Part shown: one piece after another, positions 57,995 through 64,000 of the stretch | Layout of the letters: every line of letters begins with the position of its first letter | How positions within the stretch are numbered: position 1 is the first letter of the stretch | Assembly (NCBI RefSeq): GCF_018736145.1 | Contig: NZ_CP059997.1 | Location: 5,579,501-5,643,500, forward strand | Length of the DNA stretch: 64,000 nt | Source of the DNA: Amycolatopsis sp. CA-230715 | GTDB lineage: Bacteria; Actinomycetota; Actinomycetes; Mycobacteriales; Pseudonocardiaceae | Direction: 5' to 3' | Notes under the pieces: model-generated | Seen by the model: only the letters and a program-made list of their open reading frames with translations | The model's database searches: none | Told to the model about the DNA's origin: nothing | Made by a program: the position numbers and the translations under genes

Positions 57995-59422
57995 ATGGGA
58001 GCACCGGGAGCGCGACGGCCCGCCACAGGGGCGCGGCGAGGGAGACGCTGCGGGGCGTGCGGGACACTCCTTGCGGCGGACAATAACGCGTTGCTGTGCG
58101 GGAAGTGCTTCAAGTCGCGGGCTGACCAACTTCGTACGCCTCCCGTGTTCAAAGACGAGTTCTACGAAACCGATCAGTTTCGCGCAGCGTTCAAGCGTGA
58201 GCACATCGGCGCAGTATTTCGTGCTTACCGGAACCATCCGCACTGGTTGCGCTCGTTTGGCAAGGGGCTAAACCAAGAAGTGCTTGGCCGTTGGCTCAAT
58301 ATGAACCAAGCGCAAATCAGCAGAATCGAAAATGCGCCGGACTCGACAGAGTACACCGTAAGGACGCTGCGAGGCTGGGTAGAAGCACTTAATATTCCAA
58401 GGCGTCTATGCTGGTTTTACCACTCAGAAGAGAGCGGGCAGAGGGCGGGCCCTATTGTGGCCGCAGTAGGGCCTTTGCAATTGCCCGACTCGAACGGTGC
58501 GGGACTGCGGCCGACGATAGACACGAGTAAAATACTACGAGTCGGCAAGCTGGCGGATGCGCGTTTACACTTTGAGAAGATGTATAGAAACTCCGGTGGT
58601 CTTGTTGCAAGAGTCCGGCTAGAACAGTATCTTGCTCGGCATTCATCGCCGCTTATCGCCATGAATTCCGGTAGCGATCCTACTGGAGTAGAGCATCAGC
58701 GCGCGATTGGGGCATTGATCGCGCTAACGGGTGTCTGTGCCTACGATTCTGAAGACTGGACAGCCGCAAATTCTTACTTTCTGCAAGCGTTGAACATTGC
58801 GCAAGCATTAGGTGATCGCAGCTTTCAGGGTTACGTTTTAGCGTTGATGACGAACCAAGCTTTGGCTTTAGAGGATTATCGGACAGCCGAAGACTTATCC
58901 AAGTCAGCTCTGTCTTTGCTTGATGAGGGGACTTCCTCGCTGGCGGTTGACCTGCAAGTGATGAATGTGAAGTCTCTGGCGTTTCAGGCAGAAAAATCGG
59001 CGGCATTGCGCGCGATTCACAACCTGGAATCGCACTTTTCTTCTAATCCTGCCACTGCGTCGATTGCTGAGGCAAGTTACGCTCAAACCGGACACTTGCA
59101 TGCGGGAATTGCTGAAGCTCTTATGAGTCTCGGCGATTATCAGGCGGCAGAACAGTATGCGGAGACTTCCATCAAAAGCGGAAGTCATGCGAGGGGTAAA
59201 GTCAATCAACTAGCGTCGCTAGCTACACTTGAAATCGCAAAAGGCGAGATTGAGCGCGCCTCTTCATTGGCGACTAAAATGGTGGAGACATCGTACGGTA
59301 TGGAATCACGGCGCCTTATAAGGCGCTTCGTGGAGATCAGAAACTCTCTGGCCAAGGGGGCGCCTAGTGTCGCTCGTGACGCCATCGATATGGTAGACAA
59401 TGCCGTCGCCTTACTGGTGTGA
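57995..59422 (+). CDS. Zinc-ribbon / XRE-HTH / TPR regulator
   Basis: 475 residues. A basic N-terminus holds a four-cysteine zinc ribbon (C19, C22, C35, C38). An XRE helix-turn-helix follows (about 100-130: LNQEVLGRWLNMNQAQISRIENA), and the C-terminal 300 residues are TPR-like helices (DWTAANSYFLQALNIAQALGD; DYQAAEQYAETSIKSG). Regulators of this form often bind peptides or partner proteins through the TPR part. It contains at least five TTA leucine codons, rare in this host. The Nudix gene follows after seven bases, so the pair forms an operon. Confidence 0.85.
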   Translation: MGAPGARRPATGARRGRRCGACGTLLAADNNALLCGKCFKSRADQLRTPPVFKDEFYETDQFRAAFKREHIGAVFRAYRNHPHWLRSFGKGLNQEVLGRWLNMNQAQISRIENAPDSTEYTVRTLRGWVEALNIPRRLCWFYHSEESGQRAGPIVAAVGPLQLPDSNGAGLRPTIDTSKILRVGKLADARLHFEKMYRNSGGLVARVRLEQYLARHSSPLIAMNSGSDPTGVEHQRAIGALIALTGVCAYDSEDWTAANSYFLQALNIAQALGDRSFQGYVLALMTNQALALEDYRTAEDLSKSALSLLDEGTSSLAVDLQVMNVKSLAFQAEKSAALRAIHNLESHFSSNPATASIAEASYAQTGHLHAGIAEALMSLGDYQAAEQYAETSIKSGSHARGKVNQLASLATLEIAKGEIERASSLATKMVETSYGMESRRLIRRFVEIRNSLAKGAPSVARDAIDMVDNAVALLV

Positions 59423-59429
59423 ACACTGA

Positions 59430-59996
59430 GTGATTGGACGTAGTCGCGTGGAGTGGATAAATCATGGCGAGAAACTTGTCTACGAAAATCGTTGGTTCAA
59501 GGTCAACTTGGCGGACGTCGAGTTGCCGGACGGCCGCCATCTAGATCATTATCTGATTAGGCAGCGCGCCGTTGCGCTTGTCGCTGCGGTAAATTCCCGT
59601 GATGAGGTCATGTTGCTATGGCGGCATCGATTCATCACGAATACTTGGGGTTGGGAGTTGCCTGCTGGTGTGGTTGATGACGGCGAATCAGTCGAGCATG
59701 CGGCGGCGCGGGAAATGCTCGAAGAGACCGGTTGGCGTGCGGGACCGCTACACAAGTTGCTCACCGTTGAACCGTCAAACGGTCTAGCGGACGCGCTACA
59801 TCATATCTATTGGGCAGACGGCGCCGAATATGTGAGCCATCCTGAAGACGACTTCGAATCTAATCGTCGAGAGTGGATTCCCCTAGCCGCAGTTCCCGAC
59901 TTGGTCAACAAGGGAGAAATTCGAAGCGCCAACGCGGTTGCTGCTCTGCTGCTTCTGCATCACATGCGGTCCGGACCGGGTTTCGAAAAGGAGTGA
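59430..59996 (+). CDS. Nudix hydrolase (Pif-like)
   Basis: 188 residues with a complete Nudix box, GVVDDGESVEHAAAREMLEETGW, and upstream strands typical of ADP-ribose pyrophosphatase-like members (VALVAAVNSRDEVMLLWRHRF). In the AICE pSAM2, the Nudix protein Pif blocks redundant transfer between donor cells; the location next to an element regulator suggests the same role here, which is inference. The start is a GTG. The 3' end overlaps the convergent 59960-60451 gene by 37 bp. Confidence 0.85.
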   Translation: MIGRSRVEWINHGEKLVYENRWFKVNLADVELPDGRHLDHYLIRQRAVALVAAVNSRDEVMLLWRHRFITNTWGWELPAGVVDDGESVEHAAAREMLEETGWRAGPLHKLLTVEPSNGLADALHHIYWADGAEYVSHPEDDFESNRREWIPLAAVPDLVNKGEIRSANAVAALLLLHHMRSGPGFEKE

Positions 59997-60451
59997 TCGC
60001 AGAGCCCGGGGTTTCCGCAAAGTTGCGGTGCTGTTTCGGCTTTGTCGTCGTCTAGTGCTGTTGCTGCCCAGCACAGGAGTGCGCACACCGGTATTTCGCA
60101 GAGCTCACCGGGTTTCAGGTTGGGGAAGACGCCAGTGCCGAATATGACGTAGCCGACGACTTCAATCGGGGTGCCGGTAATGAGAGCGCCGTGTACCTGA
60201 ATCTGAGCTTCTGGCATGTCTCCGCTGTCCCAGAGGTACACAGATCTGTCATCTAGGGTCATGGCCCACGGGGACAATGCGCGCGCGACTTCTGACAGTG
60301 GTCCGTATCCGGCGCGCACCAATAGGTGGCGTTCTGATATGTCGTCACCGGCGTTGACCCGCACGAGTGATACAGGCAGGTGCCCGTACTTGTCTGTGTG
60401 TTTCAGATATGCGGCCATGAGCGCGTGTACGGTTTCCGCTGAGGGATTCAT
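59960..60451 (-). CDS. Hypothetical element protein
   Basis: 163 residues, soluble, with mixed alpha/beta character (MAAYLKHTDKYGHLPVSLVRVNAGDD; GALITGTPIEVVGYVIFGTGVFPNL). Four cysteines lie in the last 50 residues (LCEIPVCALLCW, LCGNPGLC). I do not recognise it. It is the last gene of a four-gene minus-strand set on the element, its start overlapping the preceding stop by 4 bp. Confidence 0.65.
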   Translation of the reverse strand: MNPSAETVHALMAAYLKHTDKYGHLPVSLVRVNAGDDISERHLLVRAGYGPLSEVARALSPWAMTLDDRSVYLWDSGDMPEAQIQVHGALITGTPIEVVGYVIFGTGVFPNLKPGELCEIPVCALLCWAATALDDDKAETAPQLCGNPGLCDHSFSKPGPDRM

Positions 60452-60711
60452 TTCTTCTTTTGGTTTGGTTGAGAGGATGTGTCGGGGGCGGCTAGTTCGG
60501 TTACGTCGTTCGTGCTGAACATGTGCGTCATTCCGATGTAGTCCATCCGGACCGGGAATATCGTGCTATTCCACTGTCCCTCGTAGTAGGTCACGGTTCC
60601 TTCCCTGCCGTTGTACGGGGTCGGTTCGGTGATCCGGACGCGGGTTCCTGGTGGTGGCCTGTTGTGGGTTCCCCGTTGATGGGAGGCCCACCAGTCAAGG
60701 TTACAAAGCAC
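60448..60711 (-). CDS. Small hypothetical protein with SH3/KOW-like strand pattern
   Basis: 87 residues. The centre, PPGTRVRITEPTPYNGREGTV followed by TYYEGQW and FPVRMDYIG, looks like a small beta barrel of the KOW/SH3 kind. The C-terminus is QPNQKKK. The GTG start overlaps the end of the tandem-HTH gene by 11 bp. The function is unknown. Confidence 0.6.
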   Translation of the reverse strand: MLCNLDWWASHQRGTHNRPPPGTRVRITEPTPYNGREGTVTYYEGQWNSTIFPVRMDYIGMTHMFSTNDVTELAAPDTSSQPNQKKK

Positions 60712-61393
60712 GGTTCCGGTTCCGTACCTGATGGAGAACTACGAATGACGTTAGTTCGTCCAGCGGCACCCGAAGTCCTATCGCCACTCCGATGAGCAGG
60801 GGAACAGTGGATAGGTTGTATCGCGAATTCTCGATCTTTGACAGGATGGTAGCGCCCATTCGCGAGCGTTTGGCCCATTCTTTCTGTGTGATGGATGCGC
60901 GGTTTCGGATGGCGTGGATATGCGATCCTAGTCTTACCTGATGACTGTTGCCTACGGCGTACTGCCATGTGATCCGGGACAGTTCCTTTCCGTCTTTGCG
61001 TACAGGAAATCTGTCAGGCTGGTAGAGGCCTGTCTCATATAGATGGGCGTCACGTGCCACGTAGTCCTCTGCAACCAAGAGGATTAATTGATCAGGTTCT
61101 ACGCCGAGTGCGTACGCGAGTTTGCGGAGTGTGTAGAGCGATGGGCGTTGCCTGCCGTGTTCTATGCATTGAATTGCGGAACGGGATAGATTAGTCAGGT
61201 CACATAGGTGTCGTATCAGCATTTTGTTCTGCTCGCGTAGGCGATTCAGCCATTCGCCCTCATCGCGGTATGCGATGAGTTCGCGGTCTTTGCGCAAGCG
61301 GGTCCGTTCGATGAACGCCCGATCATTGAGTATGCGTTCGCTGAGTTCGTTCTGACTTGAGAACAAACCGATTTCCAGGTCCAGACTGTTCAC
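60701..61393 (-). CDS. Transcriptional regulator with two XRE-type HTH domains
   Basis: 230 residues. The first HTH lies at about 55-105 (MLIRHLCDLTNLSRSAIQCIEHGRQRPSLYTLRKLAYALG) and the second at about 155-215 (AIRNRASITQKEWAKRSRMGATILSKIENSRYNLS). Two Cro/C1-type domains in one chain are unusual and could bind both halves of an operator as a monomer. AT-rich codons match the element. It may regulate the element together with the zinc-ribbon XRE protein. Confidence 0.78.
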   Translation of the reverse strand: MNSLDLEIGLFSSQNELSERILNDRAFIERTRLRKDRELIAYRDEGEWLNRLREQNKMLIRHLCDLTNLSRSAIQCIEHGRQRPSLYTLRKLAYALGVEPDQLILLVAEDYVARDAHLYETGLYQPDRFPVRKDGKELSRITWQYAVGNSHQVRLGSHIHAIRNRASITQKEWAKRSRMGATILSKIENSRYNLSTVPLLIGVAIGLRVPLDELTSFVVLHQVRNRNRAL

Positions 61394-61435
61394 TGCGTGA
61401 TCTTCCTCTTTGTTGGATTACCGGCGGCGCCGTGG

Positions 61436-61912
61436 TTAGTACGCGATCCATTCGACGCAGCGCGGGCGTTTGCGTGTTTCGAGCCATTCGAGTAGCGCCA
61501 TGCGTGCGTGCGTTATCGGGATGAGAGCGGAACGGGGAAAAACGGCGCCAGTTTCCTCGCTGAAGATGAGGTCTACTTCTGGGTGGGGTTGACGCGGGTC
61601 GTAAGTGACCGCGTGGGGCATATCGGTGTCGTCGTGGTCGCTGTAGTGAAGAGCGGCCACCCGGCGCAGCGATGAGACGGTGATCCGGAACTGGTGGTTG
61701 GGAATCGGGCCGCCGTCGGGCGCGCTGTAGTACTCGCGGTCGCCGATGTAGAGAAGGGTCTCCGATCGCGTGTGCTCGGTCGCGAGGATCGTGTCTATCA
61801 GGTTGACCGCTGCCGCTTTTCCGTGCGCCACGCGCGCGACGCCGTTACTGAGTGACGCGGTGACGGTCAAGCGCGATGCGCGCTCGCTACGGCCGCCGTG
61901 TGTTTCGGTCAT
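61436..61912 (-). CDS. Imm1-family immunity protein
   Basis: 158 residues. The second half fits the Imm1 family of polymorphic-toxin immunity proteins: VAALHYSDHDDTDMPHAVTYDP, VDLIFSEETGAVFPRSALIPI and ALLEWLETRKRPRCVEW. Such proteins normally sit beside a toxin with a nuclease or deaminase domain, but none is visible here. It is first in the minus-strand set of element genes. Confidence 0.75.
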   Translation of the reverse strand: MTETHGGRSERASRLTVTASLSNGVARVAHGKAAAVNLIDTILATEHTRSETLLYIGDREYYSAPDGGPIPNHQFRITVSSLRRVAALHYSDHDDTDMPHAVTYDPRQPHPEVDLIFSEETGAVFPRSALIPITHARMALLEWLETRKRPRCVEWIAY

Positions 61913-62242
61913 TCGCAGGCCGCCTGCTCTGTTCGAATTGTTCGTGGGTCTGTGGCAACCGTGGTGCCCCTGGTGTCCGGTGGTCTATGCCGGGAGCCGC
62001 ATACGCTATGCAGGATCCCGCATAACCCCAGCTCACAGGGAGTGCGTCGGCGAATAATCCGCACGCGGCATGTCGGACGGGCAGCGCGCCCCGCCGCCGG
62101 TCCGGCGAAACCTCGGAAACGGCCGTTCGACACCCGCTCGTAGGACCTCTGGAGGGGCGTTCCGCGGCCGCTCCGCGGTGCACGTTTCCGCAGTTCAGAG
62201 GGGGTGTGGCGCCCGCCGGCGGACCTCACTTTCAAGATCAAC

Positions 62243-62259
62243 TATTCACGTGGTGAATA
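62243..62259. promoter_or_regulatory. Perfect palindrome TATTCAC-GTG-GTGAATA
   Basis: Seven-base arms are exact reverse complements around GTG, giving a 17-bp dyad in the AT-rich part of the control region. It is the size expected for a dimeric HTH regulator site. Confidence 0.6.
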
Positions 62260-62332
62260 TTGACGCGGAAATATGCGGATTCTGAATACTCTTTTGCCGC
62301 GTCATGGTAGTTGACCTGCGGTTACTCGCGCG

Positions 62333-62362
62333 GCGGCATATCGATATTCCGGACGCGGCATA
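62333..62362 (+). repeat. GCGGCATA direct repeats at 22-bp spacing
   Basis: GCGGCATA occurs at 62333-62340 and 62355-62362, two helical turns apart, about 80 bp before the excisionase-like gene. They could be regulator sites or part of an excision/replication control region. Confidence 0.45.
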
Positions 62363-62444
62363 GTTGATTTCTTGGTTTCGGCGCCTACTGGGTTCACCGG
62401 CTCGCAGAAGCGGGACGGAAACCTAGTAGAAGGAACCAAATATT

Positions 62445-62651
62445 ATGGATAACCACGAATACCGCGCCGTTTATACCGGCGTGTTTTCGATCCGTGAGAC
62501 CGCGTGGATTCTCGGAGTGGACGAAGACCACGTGTGCCGCTTGATCCGTGTCGGCGTGCTGCCTGCGGTCCGTCGCCGTGGGCGGCTGGTCGTTCCCGCT
62601 CACGCGGTCGCGCTGTTGCTGCCCGCCCCCGGCGAGAGGGGGCGGAAGTGA
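62445..62651 (+). CDS. Excisionase-like small HTH protein
   Basis: 68 residues, a winged-helix of the excisionase/MerR type: FSIRETAWILGVDEDHVCRLIRVGVLPAVRRRGRLVVPAHAV. In AICEs such proteins act as Xis or as control proteins. Its stop overlaps the WhiB start (GTGA), making it first of a coupled four-gene set. If it is Xis, the integrase gene should be further right. Confidence 0.78.
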   Translation: MDNHEYRAVYTGVFSIRETAWILGVDEDHVCRLIRVGVLPAVRRRGRLVVPAHAVALLLPAPGERGRK

Positions 62652-62992
62652 CCGACGAACAGGAGTACGGCGAGTTCGCCGAACAGGCCGCCGCGCGGCT
62701 TGATCACCTCGAAGTGGTGCCGTCCGGGGTGCTGTTGCACGTGGTGACCCGCGACGGGGCGTGCATGTGGTTCACCGCAGGAACCGACAACCCGGAGTGC
62801 CCCGAGGACGGCCCCGAACGGGAGGTGGCCGCCGCTATCTGCGGTGACTGCCCGGTGCGTGATGAGTGTCTGGAACTGGAGTTCCGCACGGCCGGTTACG
62901 GCACGGTCGGCGTGTGGGGCGCACTCGCCGAAGACGACCGGCGCGCGGCCTATCTCGCGTGGACGGCCCGCAGGGACGGGGGCCGTTCATGA
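62648..62992 (+). CDS. WhiB-family iron-sulfur regulator
   Basis: 114 residues. Cysteines in GACMWF and ICGDCPVRDEC give the C...CxxCx5C set that holds a 4Fe-4S cluster, with one extra cysteine (NPECPED) between them; GVWGAL is the glycine turn of the family. WhiB proteins work with the main sigma factor. The element-borne copy probably controls element genes. It overlaps both neighbours by 4 bp. Confidence 0.88.
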   Translation: MTDEQEYGEFAEQAAARLDHLEVVPSGVLLHVVTRDGACMWFTAGTDNPECPEDGPEREVAAAICGDCPVRDECLELEFRTAGYGTVGVWGALAEDDRRAAYLAWTARRDGGRS

Positions 62993-63309
62993 ACGTGACC
63001 CCTACTCAGTTGCTCGCGGCGTTGGGCGTGGCGCTGGTCGTGTTGTGGATATGGCGCGCGTCGGCCCGGCGCGCGCGGCGGACGGCGGACGCGGCACGCG
63101 CCAGTGCCCGGCTGTTGTCGCTGACCGGTCGCGTGGTCGTCGGCGCGGCACTGCTGTCGGGTGTGCAGTGGTTGGCGTTCACCTACCCCGGTGCGCACTG
63201 GCTGTTGCGCGTCGCGGCGTTGGGGCTGCCCGCGCTGTTCACCTCGTACACGCTCACCAGGGCGTTGACGGTGACCACTGTGGACGTGCGGCGGGGTGGT
63301 CGCCGATGA
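62989..63309 (+). CDS. Small membrane protein (Spd-like)
   Basis: 106 residues with three hydrophobic segments (about 7-22, 44-64 and 69-92) and a basic region RASARRARRTADAARASAR between the first two. Its place between WhiB and the larger membrane protein is typical of spread (Spd) proteins of actinomycete conjugative elements. The assignment rests on context and topology. Confidence 0.7.
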   Translation: MNVTPTQLLAALGVALVVLWIWRASARRARRTADAARASARLLSLTGRVVVGAALLSGVQWLAFTYPGAHWLLRVAALGLPALFTSYTLTRALTVTTVDVRRGGRR

Positions 63310-64000
63310 CCGAACCAAGGAAGGCAGGAACCGAACCCGTCGAGCGGGTGGCTATCCAGGTGGACCGGTTGTGCTGGTCGGGTGTGCTGTTGGGCTTGGC
63401 GTTCACGATGACCAACGTTCAGCAGTTCGCCGCGAACGGCGCACCCGCGTGGTCTCTGCCGTGGTGTACCGCGTGGCTGCTCGACCCGATGGTGTCGGTA
63501 GTGCTGCTGTCGATCCTGCGGGCCGAACAGGTCACCGCACGCCACGGCATCCGCACCGGAGGATGGGTGCGGGCGGCCAAGTGGTTCACGCTGACCGCTA
63601 CCTACGTCATGAACACGTGGGAGGCGTACACGGCCGGTAGCCCGGCGTTGGTGGTACTGCACTCGGTGCCGCCGCTGGTCGTGTTCGTCGCCGCCGAAGC
63701 CGTGACAGATCTGCGGGACAAACTCGGCGCGGCTATGGCGGTCGCGTTCATGAACACCGCCGACCACGCCCCGCCGGGCGTGAACGGGACGGCCGACACC
63801 GGCGCGGCCGTGTCCACTTCGGAGCCGTCGCAACCGGACGCGGGCACGGACGCGGCGTCACCAGCTCGGCGCGCGCGGACCTCGTTCGCGGAGTATCTCG
63901 CGCTCGCACGCGCCGCACGGACCCCGGAAACCGTCGTGACCCCCGCGTGGGTGCGCGAGGCCACCGGGTGTTCGCGCGGCCTGTCCTCCCGGTTGGCGGC
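63306..64000 (+). CDS. Membrane protein of conjugative element (DUF2637/Spd-like), 3' end outside the window
   Basis: 231 codons are visible. Four membrane helices span about residues 25-150 (SGVLLGLAFTMTNVQQFAA, WLLDPMVSVVLLSIL, FTLTATYVMNTWEAY, VLHSVPPLVVFVAAEAV), as in DUF2637 proteins of AICEs. An acidic linker leads to a helical C-terminus (TSFAEYLALARAARTPETVV, then VREATGCSRGLSSRLAA) that looks like an HTH. The ATG overlaps the preceding stop by 4 bp, and the frame is open to the window edge. Confidence 0.75.
   Translation, partial: MTEPRKAGTEPVERVAIQVDRLCWSGVLLGLAFTMTNVQQFAANGAPAWSLPWCTAWLLDPMVSVVLLSILRAEQVTARHGIRTGGWVRAAKWFTLTATYVMNTWEAYTAGSPALVVLHSVPPLVVFVAAEAVTDLRDKLGAAMAVAFMNTADHAPPGVNGTADTGAAVSTSEPSQPDAGTDAASPARRARTSFAEYLALARAARTPETVVTPAWVREATGCSRGLSSRLA

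Larger units (their letters stand above)
61913..62444. other. Divergent control region of the element
   Basis: 530 bp without a convincing gene, between the divergent Imm1 and excisionase-like genes. It holds GCATA-CGC-TATGC (around 62000), the perfect palindrome at 62243-62259, the GCGGCATA direct repeats at 62333-62362 and a third ACGCGGCAT at 62063-62071. An AT-rich stretch at 62235-62320 is a likely promoter zone. Confidence 0.6.
57876..64000. mobile_element. Left part of an AICE-like integrative element
   Basis: The block begins where the VOC gene is cut. It contains two XRE regulators, a Nudix hydrolase, an Imm1 protein, several orphan genes, then an excisionase-like HTH protein, WhiB and Spd-like membrane proteins in ATGA/GTGA-overlapping order. 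This is the gene set of actinomycete integrative and conjugative elements such as pSAM2. From 57.9 to about 62.4 kb the DNA is clearly less GC-rich than the chromosome; the rest is high GC. Integrase, Rep and Tra genes are not in the window. Confidence 0.75.

Overview
The window is about 70% GC, with GTG/TTG starts, many 4-bp ATGA/GTGA gene overlaps, WhiB, Glp/SepX, PMT and MprAB homologues. It is chromosomal DNA of a high-GC actinomycete, most likely Pseudonocardiaceae (Amycolatopsis-like); I cannot fix the genus from sequence alone. No rRNA or CRISPR array was seen.

Backbone (about 0.5-25.7 kb and 55.1-57.6 kb). The order mprA-mprB ... htrA/pepD ... moaB2 - mscL ... FmdB/Ruc - 5-FCL - galU - glp - rimJ - sepX/glpR, and later pmt <-> rsmI, matches what I recall of Mycobacterium tuberculosis Rv0981-Rv1003. 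It therefore looks like an old actinobacterial backbone. Insertions relative to that order are a DeoR regulator with galT (4.2-6.1 kb), and a block at 7.7-17.5 kb. That block holds PH-domain membrane proteins, a tightly overlapping glycosyltransferase/DUF2064/methyltransferase/Moco-oxidoreductase operon, a glycosyltransferase-like membrane protein, a second two-component system and a sugar-nucleotide epimerase. The htrA promoter region carries an 11-bp-spaced CTCAGGA direct repeat, a candidate MprA site.

Accessory region (about 26-55 kb). It contains DUF72, a secreted HEETH protein, an alpha/beta hydrolase behind an IdeR-like iron box, two secreted GH29 fucosidases, a secreted X-Pro peptidase, a signal-peptidase-like protein that has lost both catalytic residues, an SGNH hydrolase/TetR pair, an AcoR-like regulator divergent from an exaC-type aldehyde dehydrogenase with DUF779, a MOSC/TetR operon with a probably leaderless promoter, a GH20 hexosaminidase with a DasR-like site, DUF3626, and a PrpE-type acyl-CoA synthetase.

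The most unusual locus is 49.7-55.0 kb. A membrane protein and a small helical protein, encoded by overlapping genes, share a Gly/Asn-rich motif (IxGxNxGAFxVxGxxxGxMSGAxV) at the C-terminus of one and the N-terminus of the other. This resembles the RHIM-like bacterial amyloid signalling motifs shared between neighbouring genes. Divergent from them is a Ser/Thr kinase with an N-terminal multi-span membrane domain.

Mobile element (57.9 kb to the right edge). A VOC-family gene downstream of rsmI is cut after about 77 codons. From there the DNA is AT-richer and has TTA codons, then returns to high GC with overlapping genes. The content fits an actinomycete integrative and conjugative element (AICE): a zinc-ribbon/XRE/TPR regulator with a Pif-like Nudix hydrolase, a tandem-HTH regulator, an orphan Imm1 immunity protein, an excisionase-like HTH protein, WhiB and Spd-like membrane proteins. 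Integrase, replication and transfer genes would lie beyond the right edge.
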